A stretch of 43,133 nucleotides of DNA from Bacillota bacterium (GTDB lineage Bacteria; Bacillota; Halanaerobiia; B1SED10-174), in assembly GCA_007122335.1 (NCBI GenBank), contig SKTZ01000041.1, positions 1 through 43,133 of the forward strand, in the 5' to 3' direction. The first letter of the stretch is position 1, and each line of letters begins with the position of its first letter. The notes below the pieces were generated by a model. That model was not told the DNA's origin, did no database searches, and saw only the letters and a list, made by a program, of their open reading frames with translations. Shown here in pieces: positions 8,199 through 17,172 of the stretch. The position numbers were made by a program, and so were the translations under genes.

Positions 8199-9370
8199 TT
8201 GAAGGAAATGTTTAAGCCGGGGTTGGAGATATTCCTGGAAAAATACTTACACCTGGTTCAGGGCAGGAAAGTGGGTTTGCTTACCAACCAGACTGGACTT
8301 AATAGGGAGTTGGTTTCCAATATAGATCTTTTCTGGGAGCATCCAGAGATTGACCTGGCCGCCCTTTTTGCTCCCGAACACGGGATGCGGGGAAATATTG
8401 GTGCGGGAGAGAAAGTTTCTGCTGAAATTGAAACCCGAACCGGGCTCCGGGTAAATTCTCTCTACGGGGACTGTAAACACCCCCCTGGAGAGGTCCTGGA
8501 GGAAATTGATGTTCTTGTTCTTGACCTGCAGGATGTTGGAGTTCGCTATTATACATACCTGAGCACGCTGCTTTATTGTTTAAAAGCCTGCGGGGAAAAG
8601 GACCTGACCTTAATCGCCCTGGACAGGCCGAATCCCCTGGGCAGAAAAGAAGAAGGAAATATCCTCCGGGAAGAATTTAAATCCTTTGTGGGTCCCGCGC
8701 CCATCCTGCCCCGGCACGGGATGACCCTGGGTGAACTGGCAGGGTTGTTTAATGCTTCCCTGGAGAAGCCGACTCCGCTGGAAGTGATTCCCTGTCAGGG
8801 GTGGCAGGGAGACCTGTTTCGGGGAGATAAGGGCAGGTGGGTTCCTCCTTCCCCGGGACTGCCCCACTTTGGCAGCGTCCTGGCCTATCCCGGAACCTGT
8901 CTTTTTGAGGGAACCAACCTCAGCGAAGGCCGGGGAACCACAAATCCTCTCGAATTCGCTGGGGCTCCCTGGATTGATCCTTTGCGGTGGCGGGAAAACT
9001 CCTGGACGAGAAACTGCCTGGAGTGGACTTCCGACCCAACTTTTTTTATCCAGAGTATTCCAAGCACCGGCAGAAGGAATGCGGTGGGCTTCAGGTATAT
9101 ATAACCGATCCGGATAGGGTGGATACAGTTCTAATGGGACTGGTTATGTTGTATTCCTGCAGAAAACTTTACCCGGAGGAAACCAGTTTCGTTTCAATGG
9201 GGGGGAACTATTTTCTTGATTTGCTTTTGGGAGATGACCAGCCCCGCCTGATGTTAGAAAAAGGCGTTCATCCTGGAGAAATTACCCGGGATTGGGCGGG
9301 GGAAAGAGCCCGCTTTGCGGAAATGAAAAAAGAATTTTTCCTTTATGATAACCCGGAGGAGGCAATTTAA
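8199..9370 (+). pseudogene. namZ: Exo-beta-N-acetylmuramidase NamZ (DUF1343/YbbC family), one frameshift
   Basis: Family enzyme that removes terminal MurNAc from peptidoglycan fragments. The first part (8199 to about 8981) matches the family: GLLTNQTG, FAPEHGMRG, LDLQDVGVRYYTYLSTL, DRPNPLG and EGTNLSEGRGTTNPLEFAGAPWIDP. The frame then breaks and continues in the -1 frame from about 8981 as FAVAGKLLDEKLPGVDFRP to the stop at 9368-9370. One missing base near CCTTTGCGG (8979-8986) explains it; restoring one T joins the two halves perfectly into about 390 residues. Start TTG 8199 follows GGAGAGG. No signal peptide is seen, unlike the secreted Bacillus enzyme, suggesting cytoplasmic use. It may be a real mutation or a sequencing error. 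Confidence 0.85.
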
Positions 9371-10925
9371 TGCGGGTTCAAAAAGTCCTGGAGAAGATGA
9401 GTTTAGAAGAAAAAGCAGGGCAGCTTTTCCAGGTGGGTTTTTCGGGAAAGGAACCCACTCCCTAGATTGAAAGTATGATTCTGGAATATAATGTTGGGGG
9501 AGTTATTCTTTTCAGCCGCAATATAAAAGAGCCTGAACAACTTGCTGCCCTGACCCGAAGCTTACAAAAACCTGCAGATCAACCCCTCCTTATTTCCACG
9601 GACCAGGAAGGAGGCCTGGTAAACCGCATCCAGGGACTAACTCATTTCCCCTCAAATATGGTCCTGGGGGCCGGTGGAGATGCGAACCTGGCCCGACTCC
9701 AGGGCCAGGCAATGGGCCGGGAACTCAGGGTCTGCGGGATAAATATGAACCTGGCCCCGGTCCTGGATCTGAATAATAACCAGGCCAATCCGGTAATTGG
9801 AGTTCGATCCTATGGAGAAGATCCGGAGCTTGCGCTCGCCTGGGCTGTGCTGTTATTGCCGGCCTGCAGGAAGAAGGGGTACCCGCCTGCGGTAAGCATT
9901 TCCCCGGACACGGAGACACGGATATTGATTCCCATCTGGCTCTCCCCGTTATAGAGCATGAGCTTGAAAGGCTGGAAAGGATAGAATTTTTCCCTTTCCG
10001 CAGGGCAATTGCCGCAGGCCTGGAGAGTATCATGACTGCCCACATATTTTTTCCGGCTATCGCAGAAAAAGAAGACCTTCCCGCAACCCTTTCCTGGCAT
10101 GTTCTGACGGGGCTTCTCCGGGAAGAAATGGGTTTTACCGGTTTAATTATTACTGATTGCATGGAAATGAAAGCCATAGTAGACAATTTTGGAACAACCC
10201 GGGGTCCAGTTCAGGCCATCGCAGCAGGGGCAGATATGTTGTTGATTTCTCACGATTACAAATTACAGGTTGCTGCTATCAGGGTTGTTATTGAAGCTGT
10301 GAGAGCAGGCATTATCAACGAGGAAAGGATTAATTCTGCCGTGGGGAGAATTTTATCCCTGAAGAAAAAGATCACCCCAGGAAATGGTATTAAAAAACAT
10401 AACCCCGGAGCAGGTGGGGAAATTGCCCGAGAAATTGCAGCCCGGGGAATAACTGTGGTGGAAGACCCCAATCACCTCATTCCTTTCTCGCGAGAAAAAC
10501 TTGTTATTATGGAATATCTCCCTTCTCCCGGGGATAAGCGAGATTCAAAACAAACACCTGCTGAAAAAATGGCGGCTACCCTGGGAGAATATAAATTTTC
10601 GATTTTTTTGCAGTCCATTTCCTCTGCAGAAGACATCAAGGAATTTTCTGGAGCTGAGCAGGTTCTTTTCTGCAGTTACAGCGCCTGGAAGGATCCTGCT
10701 CAGATAAATTTAATCCAAATAATTGCCTGGAAAAACCCGAATTTTGCCGTAGCAGCATTTTCAAGCTCTTATGATGCCAGGATAATTCCCTCGGGCAACA
10801 GTTTTATCACGTCCTTTGATACCTCGCCCTACAGTTTGCAAGCTCTGGCCGAAGTTTTAGCCGGGAGATTAAATGCCGCCGGCCGACTTCTCATTAAATA
10901 CAGAAAGGGTGGGAAAAATTCATGA
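9370..10925 (+). pseudogene. nagZ: Beta-N-acetylhexosaminidase NagZ (GH3), in-frame TAG and one frameshift
   Basis: GH3 enzyme expected to remove GlcNAc from GlcNAc-MurNAc or GlcNAc-anhydroMurNAc fragments. ATG 9370 overlaps the namZ stop (TAATG). The frame reads KVLEKMSLEEKAGQLFQVGF, meets TAG at 9463-9465, then continues in the same frame with [13 protein letters not shown] and [12 protein letters not shown]. Near 9838-9841 one base is missing; the frame moves by -1 and continues with [14 protein letters not shown] (acid/base dyad region) and GLIITDCMEMKAI (nucleophile Asp). About 518 residues when restored. It ends at TGA 10923-10925, overlapping anmK. No signal peptide. With both a stop and a frameshift the gene is either decaying or locally mis-sequenced. 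Confidence 0.85.
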
Positions 10926-12115
10926 ATACAGGGACAAAGAAAGGGAAAAAAAAGACAGATAGTTTTAGAATAATCGGGATTATGTCTGGAACTTCCCTGG
11001 ACGCAGTGGACCTGGCCCTGGTAGAAATTGAAGAAGGAAAAATAAAGGAATATGTCCTCAGATCTTTTCGCTCCTTCCCCATTAATCCCGACCTCCGGGA
11101 AAAAACTCTCCAGGCCAGCATCCCTGAATCCGGAGATGTTTCCCTGATCTGCGAACTCAATTTTGCCCTGGGGCATCTCTATGCTGAAGGTGTTCTTAAC
11201 CTTTTATATGAAGAAGGTTTAAAAGGAGAAGATATTGATTTAATTGGCTGCCACGGGCAGACCATTTACCACAAACCCCGGGCCAGAGTGCCTTCAACAC
11301 TGCAGATCGGGGAAGCAGGAGTAATAGCAGAGCGGACGGGTATAACCACCATCAGCAATTTTCGCAGTCGCGATATCGCTGCCGGTGGAGAGGGAGCACC
11401 CATTGTTCCCTATGTCGACTATCTCCTTTTCGGCCGGAGCGGCCTGAATATTGTATTGCAGAATATAGGGGGGATTGGTAATTTTACTTACCTGCCGGCC
11501 AGTGGAGACCTCAACGAGGTTATTGCTTCGGATTCGGGCCCGGGAAATTTGTTGATTGACACTGCGATATCGATATTAACAGAGGGAAAACAAACTTATG
11601 ATATAGATGGGAAGTTGGCGGAAAGTGGTAAAATAAACCGAAAACTTTTAAGCGAAATGATGGAGCATCCGTTTTTTGAGCGAAGCGTACCCAAGTCTAC
11701 AGGCCGGGAAGAATTTGGTCGTCCCCTGGTGGAAAGGTACCTTGCTCGTAGCAGGGAAATGGGGCTCTCTCAAAAGGATTTTCTGGCGACCCTAACCGCA
11801 TTTACTGCTCGGTCCATAGGACAAACCTGCGGGGAATTTCTGGTTGATAAAGGCCTGGAGATTGATGAATTTATTGTCAGCGGTGGGGGCAGCTTTAATC
11901 CTACTCTGATGGCGATGCTGCAGGAGAAACTGGGTGAAATACCCTGCAGGAGGTACCAGGACCTGGGACATAACAGCGAGGCCAAGGAAGCAGTAGCTAT
12001 GGCTATTCTCGCCTACTGTACTTTTAACAGGCAGGCAAACAATCTGCCCGGGGCAACGGGAGCCAGGCAAAGGGTAATAATGGGAGATATCACTCCAGGC
12101 AGGCTCTGGCCCTGA
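10922..12115 (+). CDS. anmK: Anhydro-N-acetylmuramic acid kinase
   Basis: Hydrolyses and phosphorylates 1,6-anhydroMurNAc to MurNAc-6-phosphate, the substrate of MurQ. It has 397 residues, slightly longer than the usual 370-390. Family motifs are IGIMSGTSLDAVDLAL, GCHGQTIYHKP, LQIGEAGVIAERTG, NIGGIGNFTYLP and SDSGPGNLLIDTAI. ATG 10922 overlaps the nagZ stop codon (ATGA). Its presence implies that anhydro-muropeptides, made by lytic transglycosylases, are recycled here as in diderm bacteria. A Lys-rich start (MNTGTKKGKKK) precedes the conserved core. Confidence 0.96.
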   Translation: MNTGTKKGKKKTDSFRIIGIMSGTSLDAVDLALVEIEEGKIKEYVLRSFRSFPINPDLREKTLQASIPESGDVSLICELNFALGHLYAEGVLNLLYEEGLKGEDIDLIGCHGQTIYHKPRARVPSTLQIGEAGVIAERTGITTISNFRSRDIAAGGEGAPIVPYVDYLLFGRSGLNIVLQNIGGIGNFTYLPASGDLNEVIASDSGPGNLLIDTAISILTEGKQTYDIDGKLAESGKINRKLLSEMMEHPFFERSVPKSTGREEFGRPLVERYLARSREMGLSQKDFLATLTAFTARSIGQTCGEFLVDKGLEIDEFIVSGGGSFNPTLMAMLQEKLGEIPCRRYQDLGHNSEAKEAVAMAILAYCTFNRQANNLPGATGARQRVIMGDITPGRLWP

Positions 12116-12244
12116 AAAAGAAGGTTTAATCGTATTGGATAGCAAAAAGAGGATTAGGGATTGTTCTGGAGAAATTTTCAGATAAAGGTTTTTTGGTGCA
12201 GAGTGAAAAATAACGCAAAAAAGGGGAAGGAAAGGGGGGGGAAA

Positions 12245-13996
12245 ATGTTAAAGAAGGTTTTGGTTTGGGCTTCAATTATTATTTTTTTATTCCCCGCTGC
12301 TGCCGGGGCCTGGGATGGATTTTTTACCGATGCAGAAGAAATTGAAGTCCGGGAAGAAGAGATAGTTCCCGGAGTAATAAGGATTTCTCTGCAGGTAACC
12401 GGGCCCGAAGATAAACAATCAATCCAGATCCTGAGGGTAAATCACCGCAGTCCAGACCTTAATTTACGAGCTGCTTTAGGCCAGGATCAGCTCACGGGGG
12501 GGTTGGAAACTGTTCGGGCCCAGGCTGTGAGAGCGGATAAGCCTGGGGAGAGAGTTGTAGGCGCAATTAATGCTGATTTTTTCCAGTTTGATCGGACTGC
12601 TTCTACTTACGGAGTTCCCCTGGGTTTACATGTTGAGCAGGGAGAGCTGATAGCCAGCCTGATGCATTATCCGGTAATGGGAATTGAAGCTGGCAAGGTT
12701 TATATTGAACAACCCCGCATGGTTACCCGTGCTACAAGCCTTTCCAGTGGAGAAACCAGGGAAATCGACGCTATTAACCGAACGGTTTTCTGGGGGAACC
12801 TGGAACTTTTTACTCCCAGATTCGGGGAGAAAACTCCCCAGCGGGAAGGAGTCCTGGAAATTGTCCTCTCCGGGTTGGAGAGGCCAATGGCCTATAACAC
12901 CTACCATACCCTGCAGGTTGAGGGTGAACCCAGAAGCGGTGGAGGAACTCCCCTGGAAGAGGGGCAGGTTGTTTTGAGCGCTTCCTGGGAGGGGATTGAA
13001 TTTGTCCAATCTCTGTTTCCGGGTGGTCAGGTCCGAATAGTTGCTGCATTTTTACCTCCTTTCCAGATAATTACCGATGCCCTAGCCGGTTCCCATTACC
13101 TGCTGCAAGATGGGCAGAAAATGGAACTGGACACCCGGCCCCTGGTTACGGGGCGCCATCCCCGTACTGCAGTTGGAACCAACGCCAACGAAACAATGCT
13201 GGTTACAGTTGACGGGCGTCAGGACGATGCTTACGGAATGAACTTACACGAACTGGCTGATTTTTTCCTGTTTTTGGGTGCGAAGGACGCAATAAATTTT
13301 GATGGTGGCGGTTCCACGACCATGCTTGTTTCTGATCCGGAAAACTGGAACCTGCATCTGGCCAACAGGCCTTCTGAAGGGAGAGAAAGAGCGGTGAGCA
13401 ACGCTCTCCTGGTAACCTATAGTTTTGATGAAAAAGTGCTGCCCAAAGTTGAAGAGGAAAGGGAAGAAATAGAAATAACTGAAGAAAGGGAAAATGAAAA
13501 ACCTGAAGAAAGGCCCGAACCTCCAATAATTGATCACTGGGCCCGCAACCGGTTTTTCGATTACGGGGTTTACGCCCGGACCAGCATATCCCTCTCCGAC
13601 CATATAAGTCCCGGGGGCAAGGAAACAATTGCTTTTGAATATACCCTGGATGCCCCTGAAGGGGAAACCGCAGCCGCTTACCTCTATTTTGTGGGGCCAA
13701 TGATCCTGGAAGAGATTCCTCCCTTCCTGGGGATGTGGGTGCATGGAGATGGGAGCGGCCACTGGCTGCGGGTCGAAACATATGACCCCGATGAACAGGT
13801 TTACCGCCTGGATGCGGTAGAAGAAAGCCGAGTTTACTGGGAGGGGTGGCGGTACGTTCAATTTCCTATCCCGGATGGTATTGAAGGTCCGTTAAAGGTA
13901 ACCAGAATTTACCTGGCTGAATTCAGACAAGAACTAATGGGTTCAGGTTCTATTTATCTGGGCCCCCTGGAGGTAAATTTTGACCGGGAGGATTAA
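12245..13996 (+). CDS. Secreted phosphodiester glycosidase (NAGPA/DUF2233 domain) with C-terminal beta domain
   Basis: Exported protein of 583 residues. A signal peptide is clear at residues 1-22 (MLKKV, then a hydrophobic stretch, ending AAAGAW). The NAGPA-like domain spans about 45-400 with the family blocks INADFF (108-113), VGTNANETMLVTVDGR and NFDGGGSTTML (about 351-361). A Glu/Pro/Arg-rich linker (about 400-422) leads to a C-terminal region of about 160 residues that looks like a beta-sandwich/carbohydrate-binding domain; this is a guess. The domain is related to the enzyme that removes GlcNAc from GlcNAc-1-phosphodiesters, so a cell-wall or teichoic-acid-type polymer is a plausible target. 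Start ATG 12245 follows a purine/G-rich ribosome-binding site; the gap from anmK (129 bases) shows no gene. nagB begins three bases after its stop. Confidence 0.88.
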   Translation: MLKKVLVWASIIIFLFPAAAGAWDGFFTDAEEIEVREEEIVPGVIRISLQVTGPEDKQSIQILRVNHRSPDLNLRAALGQDQLTGGLETVRAQAVRADKPGERVVGAINADFFQFDRTASTYGVPLGLHVEQGELIASLMHYPVMGIEAGKVYIEQPRMVTRATSLSSGETREIDAINRTVFWGNLELFTPRFGEKTPQREGVLEIVLSGLERPMAYNTYHTLQVEGEPRSGGGTPLEEGQVVLSASWEGIEFVQSLFPGGQVRIVAAFLPPFQIITDALAGSHYLLQDGQKMELDTRPLVTGRHPRTAVGTNANETMLVTVDGRQDDAYGMNLHELADFFLFLGAKDAINFDGGGSTTMLVSDPENWNLHLANRPSEGRERAVSNALLVTYSFDEKVLPKVEEEREEIEITEERENEKPEERPEPPIIDHWARNRFFDYGVYARTSISLSDHISPGGKETIAFEYTLDAPEGETAAAYLYFVGPMILEEIPPFLGMWVHGDGSGHWLRVETYDPDEQVYRLDAVEESRVYWEGWRYVQFPIPDGIEGPLKVTRIYLAEFRQELMGSGSIYLGPLEVNFDRED

Positions 13997-13998
13997 AT

Positions 13999-14727
13999 AT
14001 GCGCATTCACATACTGGACAATTACGATGAAATGAGTACCAAGGCTGCCGCTATTGTGGCCAGCCAGATAATATTAAAACCGGATTCGGTCCTGGGCCTG
14101 GCTACAGGTTCTACTCCCCTGGGTATGTATGCCCAGCTGGTTGAGATGCACAAAAAAAACCGGGTCGATTTCCGGGAAGTTAAAACCTTTAACCTTGATG
14201 AATACCTGGGCCTGGCTCCGGATCATCTCCAGAGCTATAACTATTACATGTTTGAAAACTTTTTTAACCATGTCAATATTCGGCCGGAAAATATAAATAT
14301 TCCCCCGGGGAACCCTGAAAATATTGACCGGGCCTGCCTCAGTTACGACCGGGCCATAAAAGAAGCCCGGGAGATTGACCTGCAGGTTCTGGGGGTCGGG
14401 ATTAACGGGCACATAGGTTTTAATGAACCTGATTTTAAGTTAAAAACCGAAACTCACGTGGTAAATCTGACCCCGGAAACAATTGAAACCAACAGCAGGT
14501 TTTTTGACTCTGTTGAAGATGTTCCCCGCAGGGCAATTTCCATGGGGATGGGTTCAATAATGAAGGCCAATAAAATCCTGCTCATGGCAAGCGGAAAAAG
14601 CAAGGCTGAAGTTATCAAAAAGACTGTGAGCGGTGAAATAACAACGGAGGTTCCCGCTTCTCTGCTCCAACTGCATCCGGAAGTAATCCTTGTCCTCGAC
14701 AGAGAAGCAGGGAGCTACCTTGAGTAA
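13999..14727 (+). CDS. nagB: Glucosamine-6-phosphate deaminase
   Basis: Converts glucosamine-6-phosphate to fructose-6-phosphate and ammonia, linking the pathway to glycolysis. It has 242 residues, the usual short Gram-positive length. Motifs are GLATGSTPLGMYAQLV, TFNLDEYLGL, GVGINGHIGFNEP (catalytic region) and SMGMGSIMKA. Start ATG 13999 with GGGAGG upstream, three bases after the preceding stop. It acts after NagA, encoded two genes downstream. Confidence 0.96.
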   Translation: MRIHILDNYDEMSTKAAAIVASQIILKPDSVLGLATGSTPLGMYAQLVEMHKKNRVDFREVKTFNLDEYLGLAPDHLQSYNYYMFENFFNHVNIRPENINIPPGNPENIDRACLSYDRAIKEAREIDLQVLGVGINGHIGFNEPDFKLKTETHVVNLTPETIETNSRFFDSVEDVPRRAISMGMGSIMKANKILLMASGKSKAEVIKKTVSGEITTEVPASLLQLHPEVILVLDREAGSYLE

Positions 14728-14729
14728 TC

Positions 14730-15350
14730 ATGTTAAAAAGGAAAATATTCTGGGCAGCCCTGGGCCTTATCCTTGCTCTGATTCTTATTCTGATTTTTTG
14801 GGGTGGAGTTTTTTTGGTCAGGGAAGATCCCCTGAGGCCCGTAGAATTTGGAGTTATCCTGATTGGCCATTTCCCGGCCCGAATTTTACACGGGGTGGAC
14901 CTCTATAAGCAGGGGATGGTGGAAAAGCTCCTTATGGTTTCCCCCTCCCGGGGGCAGGGGCATGAATTTCTCCTGGAAAAGGGAATTTATACCCCTGACG
15001 AGGCGGACCTTTCCCGGGAGGTGGCGATTCGGCTGGGGGTAAATCCAGCTGATATTGTAATAGTCCTGGGGGGAGCTGACAGCACTCGCCAGGAAGCTCT
15101 GCTCATCGCCGGCCACCTGGAAGGGTGGGAAGAGGCTGAGGAGATTATTCTGATTACATCTCCTTCCCACAGCCGCCGGGCAGCCTTTATTTTCGCAAGG
15201 GCCCTGGGCCGGAATATTATTTCCAGTCCAACTTCATACGAAGATTTTTCCGGCCACCGCTGGTGGGAACGGCGGGACTGGGCCCGGCAGGTGGTTTTGG
15301 AATACCAGAAGTTTCTCCATTTTCTGCTCTGGGAACGTTTCGGACTGTAA
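14730..15350 (+). CDS. Membrane-anchored DUF218/YdcF-ElyC-like protein
   Basis: A protein of 206 residues with one N-terminal transmembrane segment (about 5-29) and a DUF218 domain. The domain shows the usual pattern VILIGH (residues 43-48), KLLMVSPSR, IVIVLGGADSTRQEA and IILITSPSHSRRAAFIF. DUF218 proteins (YdcF, SanA, ElyC) are linked to envelope integrity and undecaprenyl-carrier metabolism, but their chemistry is poorly known. It starts two bases after nagB and precedes nagA, so an envelope or cell-wall role fits. The exact function is not assignable. Confidence 0.85.
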   Translation: MLKRKIFWAALGLILALILILIFWGGVFLVREDPLRPVEFGVILIGHFPARILHGVDLYKQGMVEKLLMVSPSRGQGHEFLLEKGIYTPDEADLSREVAIRLGVNPADIVIVLGGADSTRQEALLIAGHLEGWEEAEEIILITSPSHSRRAAFIFARALGRNIISSPTSYEDFSGHRWWERRDWARQVVLEYQKFLHFLLWERFGL

Positions 15351-15362
15351 AGGAGGATCGGT

Positions 15363-16535
15363 ATGGATTTAATAATCACCGGAGGCAAGATAATAACACC
15401 TTTCGAGGTAATTGAAGAGGGGTTTATAGCTGTAAAAAGAGGGATAATAACCGATCTTGGAACCCGCGGAAAAATGCCGGAAATTTCTGCTGGTGTAGAG
15501 GAATTTGATGCCCGGGGTTATTATGTAATTCCGGGAATGATTGATATTCATACCCACGGTGCCCGCGGCCATGACGTTATGGATGGAACAGCCGAAGCAC
15601 TGAGAGAAATTACCCGGCACAAACTGGGCCGGGGCACTACCTCCTGGGTGGGGACAACGGTTACTTCCTCTGGAGAACAGATCTTAAAAGCGGAAAATGC
15701 GTTGAAAAATTACCTGGAGGGAAATCCTGAAGAATCTGTCTTGCTGGGATTACACCTGGAAGGGCCTTTTATCAGCAGGGAGAAAAAAGGTGCGCAGAAT
15801 GAAGAATTTATAAGGAACCCTTCTCTTGAAGAATATCGAGAATGGAAGGAACACCTGGGGAGTTATTTTAAAATTTTGACCCTGGCCCCGGAGATGGAAG
15901 GGGCCCTGGAGATTATTAAAGAGGCTGCAGAGGATGCTATTCTTGTCGCTGCAGGGCATACCAATGCTACTTATGCAGAAACCAAAAAAGCCATGACAGC
16001 AGGACTTACGCACGCGGCTCATTTTTTCAATGGGATGCGCAGCCTGCATCACCGGGAACCAGGGGTAATTGGAGCATTCCTGGAAAACCCCGAAACCACC
16101 CTGGAACTTATCTTAGATGGTGCTCACCTGCACCCGGCAATAGTTCGTCTGGTATGGAAAGCAGCAGGCCCGGAAAGGATAGTTCTGATAACCGATTCCA
16201 TGCGGGCTGCAGGGATGCCCGATGGAAAATATGACCTGGGGGGGCAGGAGGTAACCATCAGCGATGGGATCGCCCGCTTGAAAGATGGGACCCTGGCCGG
16301 GAGTTCCCTGGATATTGACCGGGCCCTGCGAATGATGCTGGAAATGGTTGGAGAGGACTTGAAAACCGTTTTACCTGCTGCAACAATAAATCCCGCCCGC
16401 TGCCTGGGAGTTGAAGGGGAAAGAGGTTCATTGGAACCAGGGAAAAGAGCAGATATTGTCCTGCTTGATGGTGATTTAAAACCCTGTAAAACTATTACCG
16501 GAGGCACGGTATTTAACCCGGAGGGAGGATCCTAA
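15363..16535 (+). CDS. nagA: N-acetylglucosamine-6-phosphate deacetylase
   Basis: Removes acetate from GlcNAc-6-phosphate, giving glucosamine-6-phosphate for NagB. It has 390 residues, the usual length, and an amidohydrolase fold. Metal/active-site motifs are GMIDIHTHGARG, LHLEGPFIS, AAGHTNATYAETKKA, THAAHFFNGMRSLHHREPG and LITDSMRAAGMPDG. ATG 15363 follows AAAGGAGG. The next gene's ATG abuts its stop codon. Takes the GlcNAc-6-phosphate made by MurQ. Confidence 0.97.
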   Translation: MDLIITGGKIITPFEVIEEGFIAVKRGIITDLGTRGKMPEISAGVEEFDARGYYVIPGMIDIHTHGARGHDVMDGTAEALREITRHKLGRGTTSWVGTTVTSSGEQILKAENALKNYLEGNPEESVLLGLHLEGPFISREKKGAQNEEFIRNPSLEEYREWKEHLGSYFKILTLAPEMEGALEIIKEAAEDAILVAAGHTNATYAETKKAMTAGLTHAAHFFNGMRSLHHREPGVIGAFLENPETTLELILDGAHLHPAIVRLVWKAAGPERIVLITDSMRAAGMPDGKYDLGGQEVTISDGIARLKDGTLAGSSLDIDRALRMMLEMVGEDLKTVLPAATINPARCLGVEGERGSLEPGKRADIVLLDGDLKPCKTITGGTVFNPEGGS

Positions 16536-17159
16536 ATGAAAACCCGGTTGGGAGTTTTGTTAATAACTATTTCGATATTTTTAATTGCCCTCCCGACCGC
16601 AGCAGCCGAGCCGCTTTTCCAGGAAGAATGGCAGAAACTGGGCGAGGAAGCTTCCCGGGAAGCCGAAGAGGGCAATGTTATCGCCATGTTCAAAAAAGGC
16701 GTTTCCCTGGCTATGATTGGGAAGTTTGAAGCGGCCGTGGAATGGTTTGACCGGGTAAGTGAGCATCCCCACCGCAAAAGCGAGGGAGAAGCCTACCAAA
16801 AAGAAATCGAGGAAAGTTTAAAGAAATCCCCCGAGGAGCACATTCTTTTGGGGCAAAAAGCTTTTCTCCACTTTACCCATAAAGAATATCAGGAAGCTTT
16901 AACAATCCTGGATAAGATGGAAGAACAGGATCCGGCGAATATCTGGCTTGATAACTACCGGGCCCTGATCCTGGTGGAACAGGATAAGTACAGTTCCGCC
17001 CGGGAGATTCTGCGCTGTTCTCTGGAAAAAGAAGAAAACCGATATACGAGGGCTTTTATGGGTTACGCCTACTGGCAGGAAGGACAGTACGCAAGGGCCA
17101 GCAAACACTTCCTGCGGACGGGAACTTTGATTTTTTCGATCAATAAACTTTTGCCCTGA
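16536..17159 (+). CDS. Exported tetratricopeptide-repeat protein
   Basis: A protein of 207 residues with an N-terminal signal peptide (about 1-23, ending TAAAEP) and several TPR-like helical pairs. The clearest are around GNVIAMFKKGVSLAMIGKFEAAVEWFD written as two helices (about residues 47-73), HILLGQKAFLHFTHKEYQEAL, and the segment containing YRALILVEQDKYSSAREIL. There is no lipobox cysteine, so it is likely periplasmic. Starts directly at the nagA stop. No enzymatic motif; it may scaffold envelope proteins. Family beyond TPR is not recognised. Confidence 0.8.
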   Translation: MKTRLGVLLITISIFLIALPTAAAEPLFQEEWQKLGEEASREAEEGNVIAMFKKGVSLAMIGKFEAAVEWFDRVSEHPHRKSEGEAYQKEIEESLKKSPEEHILLGQKAFLHFTHKEYQEALTILDKMEEQDPANIWLDNYRALILVEQDKYSSAREILRCSLEKEENRYTRAFMGYAYWQEGQYARASKHFLRTGTLIFSINKLLP

Positions 17160-17172
17160 AAGGAAGGTAAGA

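Noticed and set aside
8979-8990. Programmed frameshifting in namZ
   Set aside because: No slippery heptamer or stimulatory hairpin is evident at the break, and nagZ next to it is damaged too.
9463-9465. In-frame TAG in nagZ as pyrrolysine
   Set aside because: Some related anaerobes do use pyrrolysine, but the position is not an active-site residue in GH3 enzymes, and the same gene has a separate frameshift and its neighbour another. Decay or sequencing error is simpler.
13203-13861. Two long minus-strand open frames inside the phosphodiester glycosidase gene
   Set aside because: They overlap each other and the conserved domain on the plus strand; no recognisable protein features.
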